Origin: Centrapalus pauciflorus | Taxonomy: Eukaryota > Streptophyta > Magnoliopsida > Asterales > Asteraceae | DNA: 64,000 nt | Direction of reading: 5' to 3' | Assembly (NCBI GenBank): GCA_020465985.1 | Contig: JAANYP010004450.1 | Location: 297,677 to 361,676 of the forward strand | Shown: one piece after another, positions 55,887-64,000 of the stretch | Layout of the letters: each line of letters starts with the position of its first letter | How positions within the stretch are numbered: position 1 is the stretch's first letter | Translations under genes and position numbers: made by a program | The notes under the pieces: generated by a model | What the model saw: the letters and a program-made list of their open reading frames with translations, nothing else | The model's database searches: none | Told to the model about the DNA's origin: nothing

Positions 55887-57140
55887 CTATAGGCTTTGCT
55901 TTGAGTATCCTACAAAAAATCCTTCTTCAGCCTTACTTTCAAACTTCCCTAAGTGAGTCTTAGTATGAAGAATAGTACATGGACATCCAAAAGGCTTGAA
56001 GAAAGCTATTAGGGGACTTCTGTTGTGGAATAACTCATAGGGAGTTTTCCCTTGAGATTGAACAACTTGAACCCTATTCAGAACATAACAGGCTGTATTG
56101 ACAGCTTCTGCCCAGAAAGTCATTGGCAGATTTGAATCAGCTAACATTGTTCTAGCAGCCTCAATTAATGTTCTGTTCTTTCTTTCAGCTACACCATTTT
56201 GCTGTGGTGTTCTTGGTGCACTATATTGTCTAGCAATACCTTTGGACTCACAGAAACTGTTTAGAATGTGATTTTTAAATTCAGTTCCATTGTCTGATCT
56301 TATCACCTTAACTTTGGAGTTGGATTGGTTTTCTATCTTAAGGATAAAAGACTTAACTAGCTCAGCAGTTTCATCTTTGTACCTAAGAAAGTAAACCCAA
56401 GTAAATCTGGTGAAATCATCAACAATAACTAAACAGTAAGCCCTTTTATTCAAACTCAAAACAGATGTTGGACCAAATAAATCCATATGAATCAGCTGAA
56501 GAGCAGATGAGATTGAATTTACTTCTTTGGCCTTATGAGAAGTTTTGTGTTGCTTGCCTTTAAGACATGCTACACAATGATCATCACATATGAACTCCTT
56601 TTGTGGTAAACCTTTTACCAGATTCTTTTTGACCAAAACATTCATGGACTTGAAGTTCATGTGACACATCCTTCTATGCCAAAAAGCAGACTCATTTGAT
56701 GATGCTTTGGATATCAAACAACTTAAAGTATTTGATTTAGATAAAAGATCTGTGTCCAAACAGTAGACATTGTCCTTTCTTGGTGTTCTCAGTAAAACAA
56801 AATTTTCAGGAATTTTGAAATCTTTTGAAAGGACAATGCACTCAGAATCTGTAAACAAAACAATGTTTTGTTTGTCACAAATTTGAGAGACACTTAATAA
56901 ATTATACTTAAGCTGTTCAACATACAAAACATTATTGAAAATCATGGTGCCTGCATTAACAGTACCTTTACATGTAACCTTACCTCCTTTTGAGTTGCCT
57001 CCAAATGCAACAAATCCTCCATCAAAGCCTTTGAAATTTGACAGGCACTCAGAATTACCTGTCATGTGCCTAGAGCATCCACTGTCCAAATGCCATCTTG
57101 TTTTATGAGGAGACCTGTGGTTGCCCTGCACAAATAGAAG
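55887..57140 (-). pseudogene. Protease and integrase core of element B
   Basis: The listed frame opens at 57203, but protease coding starts after CTATTTGTGCAG near 57127. Motifs: WHLDSGCSRHMTG (protease Asp), WHRRMCHMNFKSMN and CVACLKGKQH (zinc module). Then HMDLFGPTSV (Asp), RSDNGTEFKN (Asp), GVAERKNRTLIEAARTML (Glu) and PFGCPCTILHTKTHLGKFE. It ends at GYSKQSL-stop through a one-base shift in AAAGCAAAGC. Integrase residues are complete, unlike A's, which lacks about 20 residues. Confidence 0.88.
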
Positions 57141-58152
57141 CTTAGTCAGTAGTGGAGTAAACCCAAACCAAATTGGTTTTGGGTTGGCCTTGTGCATTGA
57201 CATAACTAAATATTGTTTTTGACTTCTTATATTTAGTGAGATTTACTGATGGAGTCTTTGGAGAATATTTAGTGATTATATGAGGTATCTAGGTATTTTG
57301 ATCATCTTTTCTTCTAACAGTCTCAGATGATTCACTAACAGTTCCAGATTGATGCTTAGCAGCTTGATCTGTGTTTTTAGTGCTAACAGCTTCAGTGTTT
57401 GCACTAACAGCTTCAGAATTTGGCTTAGCAGTCTGATATTTTGTATCAGCAGTTTGATCTGAAGATTTGTCCTTGACACACCATATTTGCTTAAAACTTA
57501 ATTAAGGCTTTGCCAAAACTTGTTTTTGGTGTGTGGACTGTTTTTTATTAACTTTTAAAAACCTGTGATCAACTGTTTTCTTTGGAACTGGTGTAACAGA
57601 AGGTTTGACCTTTGAATGTTTTGCCTGAGTAGGATTTGAATTTTTTTGATTCACAGTCTGTTTTGCAACAGCTGGTTTATAAAAACAATCCTTGGCCAAG
57701 TGGTTCTTCCTGCCACAGTGAAAACACCTTTTGACTATTTGAATTTGAGAACCAGACTTTTCTGACAATTTCTGGTTCTTGTTCCTCTGATTTCCCCTTA
57801 CCTGCTGTTGTTTGGGAAACCTTTGAACACCATGCTTTTGGCGAGTGCAGACAGGAACATTTTTACCCCTTTTATTATTCTTTGAAGAAGATGCAGTGTT
57901 ACAGTTAGAGTGTACAGAAACTTGTGGAGCAGCATTGCATACACTCATATTCTCTTTTCCTTTCTTATTGGGGGCTTGGATCTCTATGGGTGCACTCATT
58001 GTTTTGTGTGCCTTCTCAAATGTTGTGCACTCACACTCTTTATATTGAATCTGATCTTCTTTAGATTCAGGGCTGGTATCAAGGATAGGATCTACAGTAG
58101 TCATAGACTCATCTAATGGTTCATTGACAAGTCTATCAGCAACTTCACTCAT
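57141..58152 (-). pseudogene. C-terminal half of the gag next to LTR-A (B type), broken
   Basis: MSEVADRLVNEPLDES starts here but simply continues the upstream gag in another frame (overlap ATGA at 58149-58152). It contains a second zinc knuckle CFHCGRKNHLAKDC (about 57685-57725) in a Lys/Gln/Asn-rich region. In-frame stops occur at 57502 (LAKP-stop) and near 57290. The frame can be read through to a W/PK-like end (PKTNLVWVYSTTD-stop) near 57143. Two-knuckle gags occur in C (and one knuckle plus coil in D). Together with 58149-59837 it would be about 900 residues. Confidence 0.75.
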
Positions 58153-59837
58153 TGGATGAATGTATTTGTTGTTGTATATGGAGGTGGAGTAGCCCTGTAT
58201 CCTATGCCTTCTTTGGGATTAACCTGAGATTTTACCCTATCTTTGAATTGGACTTCCATTAGGTGTTCTAGCTTTTGATTAGCCAATTTAAATTTACCTA
58301 GATCTATATTGACAGATTCTAGTTTCTTATTGGCCTCTAACATCTTTTGTTCAGTCTCTTCTACCTTTTTATTCAGAGAGTCTATTTTCTTATTTAGCTC
58401 CTTTTTCTCCCACTCATGATATGTTCTATCATGTCCCATTTGGATCTCATTATCCTTATTGGCCTCTAACACTTTTTCTTCAGAACTGTAAGCCATAAAA
58501 TTTTGTACCTTATACATCATTGTAGGATTCCAGTTCTCCAAGCTGCTGAAAGCTTCAGCTTCAGCCAGATCCTGTTTGAAACTTCTTGTTGATGGGACAT
58601 CAGTGTTGGCCATCAGACATTGATTATCTTCTTCATCAGATGATGAATCAGACTCCTCCCAGTCACAAGTCTCTGCCATGAGTCCCTTTTGGCGGTTGGA
58701 ACCCACTGAGTTTTCCAACTTCCTCAGCTTAGCCATGGCCATAAGGTACTTAACCCTATAACCATCATCCTTGTTTGTCTTGTATGGTTTGGATGACTGA
58801 CCAACAGCTTTTGACACACAGTCATTAGCTATATGGCCAGTTTTGCCACATTTGAAGCACTCAGCCTTGGATTTATCAAATGCCTTCTTTTTGCCAGCAC
58901 CTGAACTTCCTTGCAGCATGTTTCTTCCAAATCTTTTCTTGTTGAACCTTTTGACAAGCATAGCTATCATTTGCTCATCATCCTGTTCAACAAGATTTGC
59001 ATTATCTTCCTCATCTGACACCTCCTCCTTATCATCATCCTGTTGATCAGGTTGAATGAACACATCACTCACCTGATTCACAGGCTGTCTCACGTTAGCC
59101 ACAAAGGCTGTACCTCTTTTAGACATTTCCAAGGCATTTCTCTTCTGTTTCCTTGACTGTTCATCATTTAGTAAAGATCCATACAAGTTGACAAGATCCA
59201 TACTTCTGATGGTACCTGAATTTCTTAAGATTGTTGAAAAGTAGTTCCATTCTTCAGGTAGGATGTCCAAAAACTTGTTCACCAGGGTAAGGCTGTCCTT
59301 AGTGATCCCAACAGCTTTGAGATCATTCACAAGAGCAGTAAACCTGGTGTAGGTTTTTGTGAGAGTCTCCTTTGGTTTTGCAAAGAAGAGTTCATACTGT
59401 CTAACAAGATTGTTAATCCTGTTATCCAGTGTGATTGTGGGTCCATCATAGACGGTACACAGAGTATCCGACATCTCCTTGGCAGTCTTCATCTTCTCAA
59501 CCTGTTTGAACACATCATCTGGTAGAGAGATGACCAGATTGTTTCTAGCCTTTGCATCAAGAGCCACCAATCTTTTGTCTTCATCAGACCATTGGGCTTT
59601 TGCTTTCTCAAATGTTCTGATCTCAGGAGCAGCTCCTTCAACAGCAGGAGTTATTGTTGTAACACAGGTTGGCACATAGGGACCCTCCATTACAATTTCT
59701 GGTAGTTGTACATCCAGATTCTCTAAGTAGAGCATCATTCTGCACTTCCAACAAGAAAATTTCTGATGATTAAACTTTGGAGGTTTGCCCATTGAGCCAT
59801 TGTCATAGTATGAGGAATTTGCAGCACTGTTGTCCAT
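58149..59837 (-). CDS. N-terminal Gag beside LTR-A (562 aa)
   Basis: ATG 59837, 49 bases from the primer-binding site. Capsid domain (UBN2/copia-type): PPKFNHQKFSCWKCRMMLYL, KAQWSDEDKRLVALDAKARN, LDILPEEWNYFSTILRNSGT. Zinc knuckle CFKCGKTGHIANDC about residue 325. An acidic SDSSSDEEDN block is followed by a coiled coil about 465-545 (ELNKKIDSLNKKVEETEQKM), then GIGYRATPPPYTTTNTF. It ends in TGA overlapping the next frame (ATGA). By position it belongs to element A, but its downstream continuation is B pol, so it may be a chimera. This ORF alone would give a capsid protein. Confidence 0.82.
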   Translation of the reverse strand: MDNSAANSSYYDNGSMGKPPKFNHQKFSCWKCRMMLYLENLDVQLPEIVMEGPYVPTCVTTITPAVEGAAPEIRTFEKAKAQWSDEDKRLVALDAKARNNLVISLPDDVFKQVEKMKTAKEMSDTLCTVYDGPTITLDNRINNLVRQYELFFAKPKETLTKTYTRFTALVNDLKAVGITKDSLTLVNKFLDILPEEWNYFSTILRNSGTIRSMDLVNLYGSLLNDEQSRKQKRNALEMSKRGTAFVANVRQPVNQVSDVFIQPDQQDDDKEEVSDEEDNANLVEQDDEQMIAMLVKRFNKKRFGRNMLQGSSGAGKKKAFDKSKAECFKCGKTGHIANDCVSKAVGQSSKPYKTNKDDGYRVKYLMAMAKLRKLENSVGSNRQKGLMAETCDWEESDSSSDEEDNQCLMANTDVPSTRSFKQDLAEAEAFSSLENWNPTMMYKVQNFMAYSSEEKVLEANKDNEIQMGHDRTYHEWEKKELNKKIDSLNKKVEETEQKMLEANKKLESVNIDLGKFKLANQKLEHLMEVQFKDRVKSQVNPKEGIGYRATPPPYTTTNTFIQ

Positions 59838-59885
59838 GGAAATTTTGGGAGAATGAGAGATCTAGAATGACACACACTCTAAACT

Positions 59886-59897
59886 GCTCTGATACCA
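59886..59897 (-). other. Primer-binding site of element A
   Basis: TGGTATCAGAGC on the minus strand, two bases from the LTR. Confidence 0.92.
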
Positions 59898-59899
59898 GT

Positions 59900-61029
59900 T
59901 GTAGGTCCCAAAAGATATCCCAAGTGTATAGCTTTAAGCTGTAGAGGGGGGGTGAATACAGCACTTTAAAAACTACACACAATTTTCTCAATGTTTGTAT
60001 GTATTATTAACAAATGTTAATTACAAACAAGCTTGAATGCGGAAAGGTTCAAGCTGAGATGACAGATACAACAGTATGTTCAACTAGTCTAAGACTAACT
60101 TAAACTAATTACAATGAATACACTCACTAAGAATCACTCACTGTGTTTACAAGACTCTGAGGAATCAGCTTGAAATAAGAACAGCTTAGACACTGAGTAC
60201 TGTTTTATTCAAGCAGACTTGCATGCATGAAAAACACACTTTGAATGCACGTTCGCTCTTGCTTTCAGAACTTAGCTTGTTGGCCTTTTCTTTCTGACCT
60301 TAGAAGCTTCCTTTTATACTCACTCATAGGATCTAAGAGAAACTTCTTCATTGGACGGAATGAAAATGGAGAAGTCTTGTTGAAAAGACAACATAACCTT
60401 TTCTGCACTTTTCTGAAAAGCAGACTTGTCTTCACATGTGCAGAACTTTTGTCTTTTCACTTTGTCTACTGTTGCATTGCCTTTAACCGAATAAGGAATG
60501 TCAACTTTGCGTCTTTCTTCCTTGTAAAGGCCTATTTTGATATAAGAAAAAGGTCTGTCACCCTTTTTCAAATATCCTTTTGTCTTCATGTTACAGAACA
60601 ACTTGGGCAGGCTGAGCAGTTCTGATTTTCACTTTGTCTTTGAGTTTGTAAACTGATCTTGTAGTCAAATACAATACATGAGGACTTGGAAACACATTCC
60701 ATAAAGTGTTTAGCCTGTTCACAAAGAACAGGTTCTGTTCACAAAGAACAGAACACTTGTAAACTGCCCAAGCTGCTCACCAGTGTAGAGCAGCGTAGAC
60801 AGTTTATGTCCAGCCTGTTCAGCAGACAGAACAGCTTGGACAAACTGTCTTAGTTGCAACACATGCAACATATAGAACAGCCTTGGACTGATATTGCAAA
60901 TCACTTTTTAGGTATTATTAAGGCATAAACAGGCCTTAACTTTTACCCATCAAGTGCATCAACAGGTTTGATTAATAATCTCCCCCCAGATGCAGAACAG
61001 GTTTGACTGAGGCTTTTTTGTGCCTAACA
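59900..61029 (-). mobile_element. 5' LTR of element A
   Basis: 1130 bases, TGTAGGTCCC to GTGCCTAACA. Partner of 39109-40245. The target duplication GACTT follows at 61030-61034. The high similarity of the two LTRs shows A is the youngest dated insertion here, apart from B, which lies inside it. Confidence 0.93.
60310..60318 (-). promoter_or_regulatory. TATA box of LTR-A (5' copy)
   Basis: TATAAAAGG on the minus strand, about 710 bases into the LTR. This copy would drive element A. Confidence 0.6.
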
Positions 61030-61034
61030 GACTT

Positions 61035-61264
61035 TGCTCAGAATTTCGAATTTAGTTTAACTTCAAAATTAAGGAATTCGATTTTAGTTTACCTTCGAAT
61101 TTGCCATTATTTTCGAATTTAGTTGGACTTCAAACTTAATTTCGAATTTAATTCCAAACAAGTTTAAAATTATTTAGATTCGAATTTACTCAAATTCGAA
61201 AGACTTAATTCAAATTAATTTCGAATTAAATTAATTAAGTTTGAATTCAAAAAATTTTGAAACA
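61035..61264 (+). other. Leader of element C, right half
   Basis: Resumes after element A. Very rich in TTCGAATTT words (about ten in 200 bases), up to the gag ATG at 61265. Confidence 0.8.
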
Positions 61265-64000
61265 ATGACAAGTCTTCAGAGGTTTATTGAGATGGATCAC
61301 GAGGTCGGAAAAGCAAGTTCTCCACCAAAGTTGTTGAAATTGGAAGATTATTATTGGTGGAAGGATAGGTTCGCCGACTTCGCTAGATTTAATGATATAC
61401 AGATGTGGATTTGTATAGACGAGGGGTACATTCCACCAACGGCAGAGGTTGAAGGACGACAAAAGATCGTGCCATATTCAAAGATGAAAGATGATGATAA
61501 GAAGCTTTATGAGGCCGAGAACCGGACATTCGCTATCATTAGAATGGCTTTACCACAGGAGATCTTGCACACTTTCCGTAATCAAAAAACAGCAAAAGAG
61601 CTGTGGGATTCTTTGGAGAAAAGGTGTGAAGGTAAACTAGAGGGTCACGAAGAATAGAATGGAAATGCTCAAGCAGCAGTTCGCGATCTTCAAAGCCTTG
61701 AAGAACGAAAAGCTGGATGAGACAATTACCAGATTCTATCATTCGCTAACTGAGTTAGACAGCCACGATGTGGAGTATAGTGAGACAGAGAAGATCGTAA
61801 AAATTCTGGATGCTTTACCAGCCAAATCGGAGATGTATGTGGCTCTAATAAAGCATGATGAAGACAAGTTCTATACTCTTACTCTAGACAGTGTTATAGG
61901 AACGCTGAGGGCCTATCACTTTGAATTGCTGAAGAAGGAAAGGGATTATGAACAAGTACAGGATCCGGACATGTACTTTGGGAAGTCCAAATCTTCAGGG
62001 GCAACTGACGTGAAGACGGCTACAACATTCTCTTCGGGTGAGACATCGACACCGGTTGAATCAGAAGACTCAGTGAGTCGGGCTTTCTTATGGTTTACTA
62101 GACCAGAAGAAAAGCAGACTCAGGCTACATCTACATCTACATCTCAAGGGTATTCAAAGATGCCGATGAGCGCAAAATCAGCTGAAGACCATCTGAATCT
62201 GTTGGCTTCATTTGTGGCCGCCTACGGCAAATGCGTTCAAGGCAAAATCAACAATCCTGCGCTTTGGGATGAGGATTATGATCAGGTAGATCCTGATGAT
62301 TTAGAAGAGATGGATCTGCAATGGCAACTGGCCATGGTGACTCAGGGAGTCAAGAGGTTCATCAAGAGGACGGGCATAAACCTCAACGTTAGTAACAATA
62401 AGATTGGGTTTGATAAATCCAAGGTTAAGTGTTACAACTGCCAAGGGTTAGGACACTTCGCTAGAGAGTGTCAGAGACCGAAAGTAGAAAACTACGAGAA
62501 CCAGTATCAGAATCAATCGCAAGGGAGATATTTGCCGGGTAGTTCAATCAGTCAGGCGAATATAGCTGGTCTGTTACCCAATGTCACATCAGACAGACAG
62601 CTTGATGGAACTTATGACTGGAGTACACATCCAGAGTCGAATGCTAGAGCCTTTATGACTGAAGTAACCGAGACTGGAAGTGACGGAGCAGAGGAAAAGA
62701 CAGGGGACAGCAATCAGAATGAAAGCAGTCCGATGTTGGTAGAAAAGTCAGAAGATCAGACGATTCTGGAGTTCGCCGCACAGATGGCCAACGTGGAATC
62801 AGATCATGCCAAGGTAATTATGAACTTCTCTATTTTCCGTAATTTATGTGCTTTGTGTGCTACATCTAACGATAGGTTAAATTTAGTACTGGAATCACAT
62901 CAAACTATATCTGCTCAGAATGAATCCTTAAAATCAGACAACGCTAGCCTATTAGATATAATGGAAGATCTTAGGAATAAGCTTAAGGCAGATGCACAAG
63001 ATGTCATAGTTCTAAAGGACAAGCTGAGTGAGCAGTGTGTTAGATTAGAACTAATGTATGAGCATGTTGAGGCATTGACCAAAGAGCTTAAAATCAAAGA
63101 AGTAGAGCTAGCTGAATCTAAGGTAAAGGTAGCTGAGGTAAACAGTAAACTTGAAAAGTTTAGGAACTCATCACTCAACCTAGGGAAAATCTTAGATGCA
63201 CAGCGTCAGTCTAAGAAGAAAACTATAGGTCTAGGGTATCATGAGAGTCCTCCACCTTTCAATGATAACTATGTACCGCAACCTCAGGACAAAACTGAAA
63301 AACCAGTTGACTCAGAGGTAGAACCTGAACCTATGTCTGAACCAGTTAAGGAAAACGAAAATAAGGTGACTAGAAATAATGTCAAGATTAAGAAGGTCAA
63401 ATTTGTGCCATCCTCTAGTGATAAGCCTGTAGGATACCACAAAATTGACTTTAATGATCAGGAGGAGGAACCAGTCACTATAGTTGCGACGAAAGAACCA
63501 GACACTAGTGAGACACCTAAGTCAAAGGGCACAAATAAAAAGTCGATTGACAAAATGTCTTCCTTTAGATGTCATGAAAGGGGACATGTTGCTTCTAGTT
63601 GTCCACATAGGAAAGTAGACTCTACACCTAAAACTGGAAAGCCGGAACAACATAAGCCTTCTACAAGTGTTGCAAGCACAAGTAGTTCTCATAATCCAGC
63701 GAAAACTGTGCAAGCCGCACCAAAATCTGCTGTGAAACAAACACCTGTGCCAGGTCGACCCAAGGAAGTGATTAGGACTAATTCACCAAATAGAGTCAGT
63801 AATCAATCTAGGTCAGGACCGCAACAGAATCATAGGAGTACTACCCCTAGTAGATCTTACACTCCGGTTAGGTCCCACACTCCTGTAAGACATCAAACAC
63901 CAGGTAGAGCTCAAGGATATCAATCGAAAATGCCATATAATCGAAACTATTCAAGAGATCCACAACAAATGCCTACACAAAGGCCGAGAGTGAACTTAAA
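61265..64000 (+). pseudogene. Gag of element C (one frameshift, runs off the window)
   Basis: ATG 61265 opens the capsid domain (LLKLEDYYWWKDRFADFARF, MALPQEILHTFRNQKTAKEL). A shift near 61635 with a TAG moves it to the frame of ATG 61659, which I find open to the window end. That frame reads MEMLKQQFAIFKALKNEKLD, LDALPAKSEMYVALIKHDED, zinc knuckle CYNCQGLGHFAREC (62430), a coiled coil (about 62900-63160) and GLGYHESPPPFNDNY. The second knuckle reads SFRCHERGHVASSC, where the first Cys is Ser. A Ser/Pro/Arg-rich tail (RSYTPVRSHTPVRHQTPGR) follows. Pol should follow outside the window. Confidence 0.82.

Overview
This window is intergenic DNA from a large, repeat-rich plant genome. I see no convincing host gene. 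All protein-level signal I can read comes from transposable elements: Ty1/copia retrotransposons with a primer-binding site for initiator tRNA-Met (TGGTATCAGAGC), Ty3/gypsy remnants, a LINE, SINEs, hAT, PIF/Harbinger and foldback elements. The very long copia gags with two zinc knuckles and the large extra ORF downstream of pol resemble SIRE/Maximus-type elements. The N-terminal style of that extra ORF resembles proteins I associate with Asteraceae genomes, so an Asteraceae species is my best guess (inference, not proven).

Elements are named by letter here.

Left part, 1-13.4 kb, is old debris. It holds a PIF/Harbinger transposase fragment joined to a truncated Myb/SANT-like gene (101-1213), an isolated copia LTR M on the minus strand (2386-3158), a gypsy gag relic Y (3830-4790), and a truncated element X (4842-6475, an older relative of A). 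It also holds an Athila-like ORF Z (7215-8451) and a decayed plus-strand copia G (10000-13384, gag fragment plus 3' LTR).

Middle part, 13.4-24.2 kb, holds small transposons and one segmental duplication. Unit 1 is 13740-14850. Unit 2 is 16960-21060, split by a LINE. The LINE region carries two hAT-like elements with the same terminal repeat and one foldback MITE; a SINE with a 12-bp target duplication sits in unit 2 just downstream. Between the two units lies a Tourist-like MITE inserted into another copy of itself, followed by a foldback element.

Right part, 24.2-64 kb, is a deep nest of LTR retrotransposons. F (minus, 24244 onward) inserted in an hAT transposase relic. H (minus, 28500-29924) appears to lie in F. 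D (plus, 29925-38154) cuts H and carries solo gypsy LTR S (34603-37005) in its gag. C (plus, LTR 38155-38746, gag 61265 to the window end) is inserted in D's integrase. A (minus, 39109-61029) is inserted in C's leader and flanked by a perfect GACTT duplication. B (minus, 3' LTR 49813-50475, extra ORF, pol) is inserted in A's gag. B has lost its 5' LTR, and the gag beside A's 5' LTR is probably an A/B chimera. In A and B the order is LTR-gag-protease-integrase-RT-RNase H-extra ORF-LTR, all read on the minus strand. Every pol I can read carries stops or frameshifts, so as it stands each copy is a non-functional or trans-dependent element.
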